A stretch of DNA of 64,000 bases, taken from Thermoplasmata archaeon (GTDB taxonomy: Archaea > Thermoplasmatota > Thermoplasmata > Thermoplasmatales > GCA-001856825). The translations under genes were made by a program, and so were the position numbers. Positions 24,841 through 32,675 of this stretch are shown here, piece after piece. The stretch is from the NCBI GenBank assembly GCA_021792255.1, contig JAJYUZ010000002.1:349071-413070 (forward strand), in the 5' to 3' direction. Under the pieces are notes generated by a model that saw only the letters and a program-made list of their open reading frames with translations, did no database searches and was not told where the DNA came from. The stretch's first letter is position 1. Every line of letters begins with the position of its first letter.

Positions 24841-25135
24841 AACTGGCAGACCCTCGCCACTAAGACCAGTTGTTCAGGAGTCTTTGAAAGTACAATTACC
24901 TGTCACCTTGGAGCAGGGTTCAAGGTTTCATTATGTCGGTTGGTCGGTACATATAAGAGTACTTCAGAAGAGTTTTGAGCTGGGCGGAACAGGCTCGCCC
25001 TTTGTGGTAAGAGACTCTTTGGAAGAGGCGTACCTCGAATGAGAATTCGGCAGCCGTACCGTATAGATCATACCTCTGAACGGCAATACTAAAATCAGAA
25101 ATTAGGATATTACCTCGCCTGAGCGGAAGCGGGAG
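24841..25135 (+). ncRNA. Candidate structured RNA A (family not recognised)
   Basis: No credible ORF covers this 295-base stretch. Many complementary arms are present: AACTGG/CCAGTT (24841/24866), AGGAGTCT/AGACTCTT (24876/25012) enclosing AAGTAC/GTACTT (24888/24959) and CCTTG/CAAGG (24906/24921), GGGCG/CGCCC (24982/24996), then GAGG-CGTA-CCTC, CGAAT-GAGA-ATTCG with a GNRA loop, and GCCGT/ACGGC (25053/25080). This is the look of a stable multi-branched RNA, such as RNase P or SRP RNA, but I could not find the conserved RNase P P4 strands or the SRP helix-8 sequence. GGTAAGAG near 25006 is reminiscent of RNase P. It could also be a long 5' leader. Confidence 0.45.
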
Positions 25136-25144
25136 AGATAATCG

Positions 25145-25354
25145 ATGGGTAAATTGGAAGTTGAGATGAAACTAGATAAATTGCGAGGAATGACAAGATA
25201 TGCAAGTTATTATTCGGGGCCTCCTCCATTAGGACTAAAGCATATAGACAGTACCGCGACGATGCAACTCTTTATAAAAGAATTGGAAAGCGTCGCTGGA
25301 GGGATTCCACTGAAAATAAATGTCACCATTGAGTGGGAGGGCCCGTCAGACTAA
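25145..25354 (+). CDS. Small hypothetical protein, 69 aa
   Basis: This short protein is of unknown family. It has a charged amphipathic N-terminus and a C-terminal helix-strand pair (ATMQLFIKELESVAGGIPLKINVTIEWEG). It follows the candidate structured RNA directly. Codon use is similar to that of neighbours, and its length without stops in the middle of a non-coding region gives moderate support. No clear ribosome binding site is seen (GGGAGAGATA is the best). Confidence 0.45.
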   Translation: MGKLEVEMKLDKLRGMTRYASYYSGPPPLGLKHIDSTATMQLFIKELESVAGGIPLKINVTIEWEGPSD

Positions 25355-25428
25355 GCAAGTGCGACAGGTGTGTGTATACATGCCCGAGAGACTCAAAAGC
25401 TATTAGAGCTTCGGGGATTCGGAATAGA

Positions 25429-25971
25429 ATGAATAGACCGCAAGGAGGAACTCGTCTCCTAAATCGTTCACTGATGAGCGCAATAATTTCTGCAGTTCTA
25501 GCAGTCGCGGCAGTAATCATGCTGATATTGCTCTCCTTCACTCTATTCTTGGTCACGGACAGCTCTTTCTTCAAAAACTTACCCGTACGGCCATATGCAT
25601 ACTACCTCATAGGAGGCATATCTGCTTCGGTGGCTTTGCTCGTCATTTCTTTTATCTTTCTTTTCAAAAACATAAATGCTATTTCCTTGGATATTGATGA
25701 AAAAATAACTGAAGAACCAAAGGCGAAGGGAACAAAGGGGGAGGAGGGAGTCGAAGACGTAATGAAATATCTAGACGCGAGTGAGAGAGAGATATATGGT
25801 CTGCTAGTAGACGCGGGCGGAATGATTTTGCAACGGGATATTACGAGCGTAAAGGGATATTCCAAAGCTACAATAACGAGAATACTCAATCGTCTGGAAG
25901 CGAAAGGAGTAATAGAAAGGATGAGACACGGAACGACAAATCAGATAATCCTGAAACGAGTTTCGAAATAG
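25429..25971 (+). CDS. Membrane-anchored helix-turn-helix regulator
   Basis: The protein (about 180 residues from the ATG at 25429) has two membrane segments (ISAVLAVAAVIMLILLSFTLFL and YLIGGISASVALLVISFIFLF), a charged linker (EEPKAKGTKGEEG), and a C-terminal winged helix: LDASEREIYGLLVDAGGMILQRDITSVKGYSKATITRILNRL. That layout suggests a membrane-tethered transcription factor that senses an envelope signal, a type common in archaea. The ORF-track start at 25333 overlaps the preceding small gene and adds a Cys/Arg-rich stretch I regard as non-coding. Confidence 0.7.
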   Translation: MNRPQGGTRLLNRSLMSAIISAVLAVAAVIMLILLSFTLFLVTDSSFFKNLPVRPYAYYLIGGISASVALLVISFIFLFKNINAISLDIDEKITEEPKAKGTKGEEGVEDVMKYLDASEREIYGLLVDAGGMILQRDITSVKGYSKATITRILNRLEAKGVIERMRHGTTNQIILKRVSK

Positions 25972-26045
25972 ATTTCACAAGAATGAAAACTGTTTCAACA
26001 TAGATTTAAGAGCTTTTTCATCTTTGTACATGGTAGGGTGAAAAC

Positions 26046-26420
26046 TTGAGAAATCACATGATGAGGTTCTTCTGGGTGTTCCTCGGGGTAATCGCTGCGG
26101 TCGTAGTAGTTTCAGTTGTGCTCAATGCGATATTCTTTCGCGCATACTATCCCACCGGATCTAGTCCTTACTATTATGGGATGATGAATTGGGGGTATGG
26201 TGGATTCTGGGGAATAGGCGCTTTAATGATGATCGTGCCTTTTGTCCTTCTGGTGCTATTCATACTATGGATAGTAGATGTGACGAGAGACCATCACTAT
26301 GTGGAGCATAATGAATGGCACGGCAGAAACGCATTGGACATCCTGAACGAGAGATATGCAAACGGCTCAATAACGCAAGAGGAATACATAAGAATGAAGG
26401 AAGAGATCAACAAGCACTAG
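26046..26420 (+). CDS. SHOCT-domain membrane protein
   Basis: This 124-residue protein has two membrane helices (VFLGVIAAVVVVSVVLNAIFF and IGALMMIVPFVLLVLFILWIV), with a Tyr/Gly-rich loop between. The C-terminal 35 residues, ALDILNERYANGSITQEEYIRMKEEI, are a clear SHOCT (short C-terminal) domain. The start is TTG at 26046, supported by GGGTGA four bases upstream. Function unknown; SHOCT proteins are often envelope-associated. Confidence 0.75.
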   Translation: MRNHMMRFFWVFLGVIAAVVVVSVVLNAIFFRAYYPTGSSPYYYGMMNWGYGGFWGIGALMMIVPFVLLVLFILWIVDVTRDHHYVEHNEWHGRNALDILNERYANGSITQEEYIRMKEEINKH

Positions 26421-26448
26421 GCGATCAGAGTCATCTTTTATTCTATCA

Positions 26449-26483
26449 GAGGGGGTATCCATTTTCTGATTAAACGCCCCCTC
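26449..26483. terminator. GC hairpin after the SHOCT gene
   Basis: GAGGGGG ... CCCCCTC forms a 7-bp GC stem with a 21-base loop, 29 bases after the SHOCT stop codon. It could end transcription or be part of the following structured region. There is no T-run. Confidence 0.3.
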
Positions 26484-26528
26484 AAGAAATTATTCTGACA
26501 TCACATCTGACTTTAGATTGTGACCATA

Positions 26529-26830
26529 ATTAAATACAAACTGAGGTCTTGGGACAAAATGGGTTTTGGTACCTTGACTCCTCTCACACGGGGGAGGGGG
26601 TGAAAGAGTAGCTATACAGGAAGCCCGGTACCTTTCCCGATTCTCCTTTTTCAGTTTTACCCCATCTCACAGGGAAATGCTGAAGAGAGTGATAATTCTC
26701 AGGGTGATGACGTAGATAGGGTACTGGAATTCCCGGGACACTATTCCCTGATACTTCACGGGAGAGATAAGACTGACAAAGGGGATGGAAATATCTTCAG
26801 CAGGGGCATACCTTAATACTGTCCAAAGCT
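26529..26830 (+). ncRNA. Candidate structured RNA B (family not recognised)
   Basis: The 300 bases before the ribosomal operon promoter have no ORF and fold extensively on paper. CCGGTACC (26625) pairs with GGTACTGG (26720); inside it TTTCCC (26633) pairs with GGGAAA (26672), next to a GAGA-N8-TCTC hairpin (26685-26700). After it TCCCG (26731) pairs with CGGGA (26759). A possible TATA box is ATTAAATAC at 26529. The nested layout suggests one long imperfect helix. Candidates are SRP RNA or RNase P RNA, but their conserved sequences were not found. Confidence 0.42.
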
Positions 26831-26845
26831 GCGCGTTGCGATCGC

Positions 26846-26854
26846 TTTATATAT
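26846..26854 (+). promoter_or_regulatory. TATA box and leader of the ribosomal superoperon
   Basis: TTTATATAT in CGCTTTATATATGAA is the strongest TATA box in the region. Transcription should start near 26875, leaving a leader of about 90 bases before the uL3 ATG at 26966. In that leader GCCA-N8-TGGC (26880-26895) and GTTCT-N7-AGAAC (26914-26930) can form hairpins, which could serve autoregulation. Most other genes here appear leaderless, so a long leader is notable. Confidence 0.6.
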
Positions 26855-26965
26855 GAACAGGTGCTGTCGAACGAGCATTAGCCACACGTCTCTGGCAATA
26901 ATGCCTATGATGGTTCTGCAATTAAGAACTCATCAAGACGCAACGGCTGTGCAATAGTGGTAAGT

Positions 26966-27955
26966 ATGGCAACGCCAAATCATTCAAGACACGGGTCTAT
27001 GGGATACTATCCCAGGAAGAGGGCAAGATCAGAAATACCCCACATCAGGTCGTGGCCCCAAGCCAACGGCGGTCCGAAGCTTCAGGGCTTCGTCGGATTC
27101 AAGGCTGGGACTACGCACGCACTGTTTGTGGATTACAGAAAGAGCAGCACGACTGCGGGTTCGGAAGTTGCATCATCTGTAACAGTCATAGAAGTCCCAC
27201 CTCTCAAAGTTGTAGGTATACGGCTCTATGGAAGGGATGCATACGGAGAGCACACGATTGGAGAGACTTTTGACGCCGGTTCTCTGAACGAACTCAAGAA
27301 GGTTCTTCCAATCTCCAAGGAGTACAAGCCCAAGGAGCTGGATGGTACTGATGCAGTGGACGTTAACGTTCTAGTGCTGATTCAGAACGACAAGGTGAAA
27401 GCAATTTCAAAGAAAATTCCAGACATCACAGAGATCAGAATCGGAGGAGGCTCAATCAAGGAGAGACTTGATTATTCAAAGTCTATCCTCGGGAAGGAAG
27501 TGAGTTTTGATTCCTTTTCTAAGTCTGGAAAATTCGTCGATATAATAGCTGTTACAAAGGGCAAAGGATTTCAGGGTCACGTCAAGAGATGGGGGGTCAA
27601 GCTTCTTCCGAGAAAGAACAGGAAGCACAGGAGAATGATCGGAACCCTCGGTCCCTGGCACCCAGACTGGGTAAGGAACACAGTCCCACAGGCGGGTCAG
27701 ATGGGATATCATCAGAGAACTGAATTCAATAAGAGAGTGCTGTTTTACGGTAAGCCTGATGAGAAGGCAATAACACCGAAAGGTGGGTTCCTGAATTATG
27801 GCGAGGTAGTAAACAGTTATATTTTGGTCCATGGCTCAGTCCCAGGAGCAACTAAGAGAATAATCAAGCTAAGGGACCCAACGAGGCAAGTGGTCTCAGA
27901 TGTGGAGAAGGTAGGAATGACTTACGTGTCGCTAGAGAGCAAGCAGGGGGTGTAA
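26966..27955 (+). CDS. rpl3: Ribosomal protein uL3 (L3)
   Basis: This is the first gene of the S10-like superoperon. The start of 329 residues (ATPNHSRHGSMGYYPRKRA) is the archaeal/eukaryotic L3 type: HSRHGS and then VKGKGF/ QGHVKRWGVK near residue 200, and GTLGPWHP. It binds 23S rRNA near the peptidyl-transferase centre. I use ATG 26966 rather than the GTG at 26957. The leader is long and potentially structured. Confidence 0.96.
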   Translation: MATPNHSRHGSMGYYPRKRARSEIPHIRSWPQANGGPKLQGFVGFKAGTTHALFVDYRKSSTTAGSEVASSVTVIEVPPLKVVGIRLYGRDAYGEHTIGETFDAGSLNELKKVLPISKEYKPKELDGTDAVDVNVLVLIQNDKVKAISKKIPDITEIRIGGGSIKERLDYSKSILGKEVSFDSFSKSGKFVDIIAVTKGKGFQGHVKRWGVKLLPRKNRKHRRMIGTLGPWHPDWVRNTVPQAGQMGYHQRTEFNKRVLFYGKPDEKAITPKGGFLNYGEVVNSYILVHGSVPGATKRIIKLRDPTRQVVSDVEKVGMTYVSLESKQGV

Positions 27956-27956
27956 G

Positions 27957-28715
27957 ATGACGAATTTATTTTCCCTAGATGGAAAAGTAGTGAAGAGCGT
28001 CGAACTACCTGAGGCATTCAGATTCCCAATCAGAAACGATCTGATTATCAGATTCACAAATGCATACCAGTCGAATGGACGAACTCCGTATGGAAGCTAC
28101 TGGTTCGCAGGCAACAGGAGGGTCGGACATAATATGGGCCCAAATCACGGTATCTCAAGGTATCCGAGGGTTTCAGGGACCTCAAGGGGAGTTCTCCTGA
28201 GCAATGCCAGGGGAGGCAGATCCGCTCACCATCCAGTCACGGAGAAGAACTGGGACATGAAAGTCAACAAGAAAGAGAAGGTGTACGCAAAACTGTCCGC
28301 GCTTTCTTCGACGGTGTCTCCAGAATTAGTCAAGAAGAGAGGACACAAGTTCACGGTCGAATCCCTTCCAGTCGTACTCGAGGACAAGTTCGAAGAGATA
28401 GAGAAGACCAAGGAAGCAACGGACGTTCTCGTGAACGTGGGCATTTTTGGAGATATTTTAAGATCGAAGGAAGGGACAAAGATTAGGGCGGGAAGGGGAA
28501 AGAGCAGAGGAAGAAAGTACGTTACTCCCAAGAGCATCCTGTTCGTCGTAAAGGACAAATCCCACATTTCCAAGGCACTCAGCAATCTTCCAGGCGTGGA
28601 TATAGTTAAGCCAGAGGAGCTCAATGCCTATGTCCTAGCTCCAGGAGGGCATCCGGGAAGACTGCTCGTCATAACGGAGGGAGCATTGAACGATGTGAGG
28701 GGGTGGAAGTTTTGA
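27957..28715 (+). CDS. rpl4: Ribosomal protein uL4 (L4)
   Basis: This 252-residue protein follows uL3 with one base between stop and ATG. Blocks include RTPYGSYWFAGNRRVGHNMGPNHGISRYPR, GGRSAHHP and the C-terminal PGGHPGRLLVITEGAL, all of the archaeal L4 form. The extended loop lines the peptide exit tunnel. Confidence 0.96.
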   Translation: MTNLFSLDGKVVKSVELPEAFRFPIRNDLIIRFTNAYQSNGRTPYGSYWFAGNRRVGHNMGPNHGISRYPRVSGTSRGVLLSNARGGRSAHHPVTEKNWDMKVNKKEKVYAKLSALSSTVSPELVKKRGHKFTVESLPVVLEDKFEEIEKTKEATDVLVNVGIFGDILRSKEGTKIRAGRGKSRGRKYVTPKSILFVVKDKSHISKALSNLPGVDIVKPEELNAYVLAPGGHPGRLLVITEGALNDVRGWKF

Positions 28716-28972
28716 AGAGTCCATATGACATTCTTCTGAAGCCATTCGTTACAGAAAAAACGATGTTGCAGATAGAGAGGGACAACAAGATATGGTTCAT
28801 CGTCAACGAGAAAGCAACGAGGGACCAGATAAAGAGAGCGGCCGAGGAGATTTCTGGTATGAAGATAACAAACGTAAACATTCTGAGGGACAAGGAAGGA
28901 AAGAAAGCAGTCGTCAAGATTTCCAAAGATTTTTCTGCGGAGGAGCTGGCTACAAAGCTGGGGATATTCTGA
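28712..28972 (+). CDS. rpl23: Ribosomal protein uL23 (L23)
   Basis: The protein (~86 residues) has SPYDILLKPFVTEKTM, the hallmark N-terminus of L23, and KITNVNILRDKEGKKAVVKI. It sits at the exit tunnel and docks SRP. The TTG at 28712 overlaps the uL4 stop and is preceded by GGGGTGG; the ORF track uses the GTG at 28703. Either start gives almost the same product. Confidence 0.93.
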   Translation: MKSPYDILLKPFVTEKTMLQIERDNKIWFIVNEKATRDQIKRAAEEISGMKITNVNILRDKEGKKAVVKISKDFSAEELATKLGIF

Positions 28973-28981
28973 GGTGAAAAC

Positions 28982-29695
28982 ATGGGAAAGAGAATAGTTG
29001 TTCAGAGAAGAGGAAAGGGCGGACTCATGTACAGGAGTCCGAGTCACAGGCATTACGGTCAAATCAAGTATCCGACTGAAAAGAACTGGGAAGGAAGAGT
29101 CGAGAAGCTGGTCAGGGATCCAGGTCACTATGCACCAGTTGCTGTCGTCAGGATGAATGACGAGAGCAACAGGAATTTCATAGCTCACAGTGGTATGTTC
29201 ACTGGACAGAAGATAAGGGGAGGTCTGGACGTTCCCTCTGGAGTTGGCAATACCCTACCACTCGGTTTGATCCCCGATGGTTCTACAGTCTTCAACGTAG
29301 AGGTCAGACCAGGATCCGGTGGCAACATAGCCAGGACTCCGGGGGCGTACTGTACGGTCGTAGCCCATGGGGAAAATGTCACACTCAAACTTCCCTCAGG
29401 AAAGATGAGGGACATCAAGCCGTCGTGTCTAGCGACGATCGGCGTCACCGGTGGGGGAGGAAGAAATTCAAAGCCGTTCCTGAAGGCAGGTAAGAAGATA
29501 CACGCTTACTCGAGCAGAGCAAAGCGCCCATTCTCTGTCAGAGGAATTGCGATGAACGCAGCCAACCATCCGCACGGTGGCGGAAACCATCAGCACGTGG
29601 GAAGGCCATCCACGGTGGGTAGAAATACTCCTCCTGGAAGAAAGGTAGGAAGACTTTCCCCGAGAAAGAAGGTGAAGACAAATGCCGGAAGATAA
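28982..29695 (+). CDS. rpl2: Ribosomal protein uL2 (L2)
   Basis: The 237-residue protein has GKRIVVQRRGKGG, SGVGNTLPLGLIPDGS, ATIGVTGGGGRN and the conserved ANHPHGGGNHQHVGRPSTV near the C-terminus, including the functionally important His. GAGGTGA at 28971-28977 is a textbook ribosome binding site overlapping the uL23 stop codon. Confidence 0.97.
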   Translation: MGKRIVVQRRGKGGLMYRSPSHRHYGQIKYPTEKNWEGRVEKLVRDPGHYAPVAVVRMNDESNRNFIAHSGMFTGQKIRGGLDVPSGVGNTLPLGLIPDGSTVFNVEVRPGSGGNIARTPGAYCTVVAHGENVTLKLPSGKMRDIKPSCLATIGVTGGGGRNSKPFLKAGKKIHAYSSRAKRPFSVRGIAMNAANHPHGGGNHQHVGRPSTVGRNTPPGRKVGRLSPRKKVKTNAGR

Positions 29696-30137
29696 GAGAT
29701 TGAGATCACAGAAAGCGATTAAGAGGTCCAAGAGGAAGGCGACGAAGGCAATATCGGAGAGAGGGAAGGAGATACTCTACAGAGGCAAGACGCTGGATCA
29801 GTTACTTGCTTTAGATTTTCCCGAACTGCTCAAGACGGTGCCAGCCAGGGCAAGAAGATCCCTGAAGAGGGGGTACAACGTCGAACAGCAGAGACTTCAC
29901 GACAGGCTGCTGGAGGAAGACTCCGTGAAGACGAGAGTCAGGGACCTGATCATAATTCCTCAGTACGTGGGGAAGACGATATCCGTTTACAACGGCCACC
30001 TTTATCAGACATTCACGATTAAGGAAGAGATGATTGGTCATTACCTGGGGGAATTCTCCCAGACGAGGAAAGAAGTGAAACACTCCGGACCCGGAGTGGG
30101 GGCTACTAGAGGATCGAAGTTCCTCCCCCTGAAGTGA
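29682..30137 (+). CDS. rps19: Ribosomal protein uS19 (S19)
   Basis: This 151-residue archaeal-type S19 overlaps the uL2 3' end by 14 bases. Blocks IIPQYVGKTISVYNGHLYQTFTIKEEMIGHYLGEF and GPGVGATRGSKFLPLK are specific. It lies in the small-subunit head and contacts uS13. Confidence 0.95.
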   Translation: MPEDKRLRSQKAIKRSKRKATKAISERGKEILYRGKTLDQLLALDFPELLKTVPARARRSLKRGYNVEQQRLHDRLLEEDSVKTRVRDLIIIPQYVGKTISVYNGHLYQTFTIKEEMIGHYLGEFSQTRKEVKHSGPGVGATRGSKFLPLK

Positions 30138-30146
30138 GGTCTTGAA

Positions 30147-30599
30147 ATGAAATACGTAATAGAAACTGATAAGAAAAAAAGTGCAAGGGCGACGTCAGTG
30201 AACACTCCCATCTCCCCGAGGGACGCTCTAGAGGTGGTCAGGACGGTCAAGGGGATGAAACTCGAGACGGCAAAGGATTACCTGGAGAAGGTCATATCCA
30301 AGACCAATGCAGTCCCGTACAGAAAATTCCTGGACTCGGTATCCCACAAGAGAGGAATCGGCTCCGGAAGGTATCCAGTGAGGGCTGCGAAATATGTTCT
30401 CGAAACATTGACTAATGCCGAAAATAATGCAGAATTCAAACAGCTGGACTCGGAAAAGCTAGTGATAAAGAACGCAGTCGCGCAGCCAGCACCTCCCATC
30501 AAGTACTACACGTACAAGGCGTTTGGATCTAGTGGACACTTTTACAGGGAGAGGGTACACATCCAGATTATTCTAGAAGAGTTGGAGGAGACAGAATGA
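30147..30599 (+). CDS. rpl22: Ribosomal protein uL22 (L22)
   Basis: The 150-residue protein has ISPRDALEVVRTVKGMKLETAKDYLE and the hairpin region leading to RERVHIQIILEE. It lines the exit tunnel. GAGGTCTTGAA precedes the ATG. Confidence 0.93.
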   Translation: MKYVIETDKKKSARATSVNTPISPRDALEVVRTVKGMKLETAKDYLEKVISKTNAVPYRKFLDSVSHKRGIGSGRYPVRAAKYVLETLTNAENNAEFKQLDSEKLVIKNAVAQPAPPIKYYTYKAFGSSGHFYRERVHIQIILEELEETE

Positions 30600-31249
30600 A
30601 GGAATTGAAGTTTCTTAAGGAAAACATCAGAAGGCAGCTTATCAAGGAATATCTAATTCAGGAAATCGGGGACGCGGGATTTGGAGGAGTCGACATCCAG
30701 AGGACCCCCCAGAACACTATAGTCATGCTCAGGGTAGAGCGACCCGGTCTAGTCATCGGAAGAAGAGGATCGAAGATAAAGAACATGGAGGCTACGCTGG
30801 AGAAGAAGTTTAGCCTGACGAGCCCACTGATCAAGGTCGAAGGAACCGAGGAACCCGGACTGAACGCCCAGATAATGGCACAGAAACTGGCGAGATCGAT
30901 AGAAAAAGGGTGGCACTTCAGGAGAGCGGGACACAGCATCCTCAAGAGGATAATGGACTCGGGAGCTAGAGGGGGACAAGTGAGGATGGGAGGTAAGCTG
31001 ACTGGAGAGAGGTCCAGGACCGTCAAGTACACATCCGGCAAGGTCATATCGTCCGGTTACCCTTCCGAATCTATCGAGAAGGGGTTTGCGGTCGCAATGA
31101 CGAAACCCGGTATCATAGGCATCACGGTAAAGATACTCAGAAAGAACGTAAAGCTGCCAGACGACATCCAGGTTCGCAAGGTCAATTTTGGGGAGGTGAC
31201 GGGCATTGGAGGAAATGAAGGCAAAATCGATCCGCAAGATGAGCAGTGA
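30596..31249 (+). CDS. rps3: Ribosomal protein uS3 (S3)
   Basis: The 217-residue protein overlaps uL22 by four bases (ATGA). It has a KH domain (VERPGLVIGRRGSKIKNMEATLEKKF) and a C-terminal domain with GARGGQVRMGGKLTGERSRTVKY. It forms part of the mRNA entry channel. Confidence 0.95.
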   Translation: MKELKFLKENIRRQLIKEYLIQEIGDAGFGGVDIQRTPQNTIVMLRVERPGLVIGRRGSKIKNMEATLEKKFSLTSPLIKVEGTEEPGLNAQIMAQKLARSIEKGWHFRRAGHSILKRIMDSGARGGQVRMGGKLTGERSRTVKYTSGKVISSGYPSESIEKGFAVAMTKPGIIGITVKILRKNVKLPDDIQVRKVNFGEVTGIGGNEGKIDPQDEQ

Positions 31250-31406
31250 AGAGATGAAGAAGAAATACAACGATCTGCGAGAGGAACTGATGAGGGAGAG
31301 AGGGATATCAGCTATGGGAGGAGCTCCTCCGAGTCCTGGAAAGATAGAGTCACTGCGAAGACAGCTTGCCAGAATGGAAACGGTGATGAGGGAGATAGAA
31401 AAATGA
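31215..31406 (+). CDS. rpl29: Ribosomal protein uL29 (L29)
   Basis: This 63-residue two-helix protein (KAKSIRKMSSEEMKKKYNDLREELMRER) begins inside the uS3 gene. I use ATG 31215, since GGAGG lies just upstream (TTGGAGGAAATG); the ORF track begins nine bases earlier. Confidence 0.93.
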   Translation: MKAKSIRKMSSEEMKKKYNDLREELMRERGISAMGGAPPSPGKIESLRRQLARMETVMREIEK

Positions 31407-31687
31407 AGGACGACAAGATTTTCAGAGACTTGACCCCACTCGACGAGATAGCCAGAGAATCTCAGGTCATAACGATCGAAACAGACAAAAGGAGATACGG
31501 GAAGTGGATGACAATAGTGTCTGGATTTGACCCGCACTCTGAAGACGTCAAAGAGCTGGCGAAAACGCTCAAGAAGAAAACGGCGACTGGTGGAACGGTC
31601 AAGGGAGAGAAGATAGAACTGCAGGGAGACCAGAGGGAAAAGGCAAAGAAGGTTCTCGAGGAAATGGGTTTTAAGGTCGAGGTCTGA
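31403..31687 (+). CDS. SUI1-family translation factor (aIF1)
   Basis: This 94-residue protein has the SUI1 fold landmarks KWMTIVSGF, LAKTLKKKTATGGTVKGEKIELQGDQREKAKKVLEEMGF. It is the archaeal counterpart of eIF1, which controls start-codon selection. It overlaps uL29 by four bases. Confidence 0.92.
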   Translation: MKDDKIFRDLTPLDEIARESQVITIETDKRRYGKWMTIVSGFDPHSEDVKELAKTLKKKTATGGTVKGEKIELQGDQREKAKKVLEEMGFKVEV

Positions 31688-31689
31688 GA

Positions 31690-31947
31690 ATGAACGCTTA
31701 CCTTACCGATGTAATCGGTTACAAGATTAGAGTGATAAAACACACCGATCCGACTCTCGTTGGATTGGAGGGAAAAGTAGTGGACGAGCGAAAGAACATC
31801 CTGACGCTTGAGACGGAGAATGGCAAAAAGATTCTCCCCAAGACGAAGGGAATTTTGATGATTAATGATCAGAGCATGGACCTCGAGAAAATGAGGTTCA
31901 GGCCGGAAGACAAGATGAAAAAGATTAGGAGGAAGGGAAGGCAATGA
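31690..31947 (+). CDS. rnp1: Ribonuclease P protein component 1 (Rpp29/Pop4)
   Basis: This 85-residue Sm-like beta-barrel protein has HTDPTLVGLEGKVVDERKNILTLETENGKKILPK, a good match to archaeal Rnp1. It belongs to the tRNA 5'-processing ribozyme, and its place between SUI1 and uS17 is typical for archaea. Confidence 0.9.
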   Translation: MNAYLTDVIGYKIRVIKHTDPTLVGLEGKVVDERKNILTLETENGKKILPKTKGILMINDQSMDLEKMRFRPEDKMKKIRRKGRQ

Positions 31948-32270
31948 GGAACATAGGCATAGAAGTAAACGAACCCAAGGAAGAATGCACCGATTCGAAG
32001 TGCCCATTTCACGGGGAACTGGGAGTGAAATCCCCTGTCATAGAGGGGAAGATCACGTCGGTTTCCATGAAGGGTACGGTGACGGTCTTGAGGGAATATC
32101 TGAAGAAGAACGAGAAGTACGAGAGATACGAGAAGAGACGGAAGAAGTATCACGCACACCTCCCGGGTTGCATACACGTCAAGCTGGGAGACGTCGTCAA
32201 GATAGCATATGCAAGGCCACTGGCCAAGTCAGTATCGTTCGTGGTAATAGAGAAGGAGGAGAGACTGTGA
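31944..32270 (+). CDS. rps17: Ribosomal protein uS17 (S17)
   Basis: The 108-residue protein has a Cys pair CTDSKCPFHG at the N-terminus, then GKITSVSMKGTVTVLREYLKKNEKYERYEKRRKKYHAHLPGC, the archaeal S17 pattern. It overlaps rnp1 by four bases. Confidence 0.95.
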   Translation: MRNIGIEVNEPKEECTDSKCPFHGELGVKSPVIEGKITSVSMKGTVTVLREYLKKNEKYERYEKRRKKYHAHLPGCIHVKLGDVVKIAYARPLAKSVSFVVIEKEERL

Positions 32271-32665
32271 AGGGACTGGCAGGAGTACAGATGAGGGGTC
32301 TCCCGCTGGGGGCAAACCTTGAGTGCGCAGATAACTCCGGTGCGAAGATGCTTTCTTTGATCAACGTGAAGGCATACCACAACACCAAGAGAAGAGTCCC
32401 GGCCGCGTCTGTCGGTGACATGATCGTTGCCTCAGTAAAGAGGGGATCTCCAGAAATGAGAAGAAAGGTGGTCTACGCTATCGTGATCAGACAGAGAAGG
32501 ACGTTCAGGAGACAGGATGGAGTGATGGTCGAATTTGAAGACAACGCAGCGGTACTGGTTCAAGACAACGGCGAAACCAGAGGGACCGAGATAAAGGGAC
32601 CGGTGGCGAAGGAGGCCGCCGAGAGATGGCCGAGGGTTGCCGCCCTCGCGAGTTCCATCGTGTGA
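32267..32665 (+). CDS. rpl14: Ribosomal protein uL14 (L14)
   Basis: The 132-residue protein starts at GTG 32267, inside the uS17 stop codon (GTGA), with AAGGAGGA upstream. Sequence LEC ADNSGAKMLSLINV and VRRKVVYAIVIRQRRTFRRQDG-like blocks identify it. The ORF track's longer frame from 31985 is not the true start. Confidence 0.94.
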   Translation: MKGLAGVQMRGLPLGANLECADNSGAKMLSLINVKAYHNTKRRVPAASVGDMIVASVKRGSPEMRRKVVYAIVIRQRRTFRRQDGVMVEFEDNAAVLVQDNGETRGTEIKGPVAKEAAERWPRVAALASSIV

Positions 32666-32675
32666 GGTGAAAGAG

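Noticed and set aside
24900-24930. GGGTTCAAGG as the T-arm of a tRNA
   Set aside because: No 5-bp T-stem, anticodon arm or acceptor stem can be built around it.
25333-25428. Cys/Arg-rich N-terminal extension of the membrane HTH regulator
   Set aside because: It overlaps the preceding small gene and precedes the first likely membrane-protein start; no ribosome binding site.
26600-26640. ACAGGAAGCCCGG as the conserved 3' P4 strand of RNase P RNA
   Set aside because: The match is imperfect, and it comes too early in the stretch; a full RNase P RNA ending here would overlap the SHOCT gene. No matching 5' P4 strand was seen.
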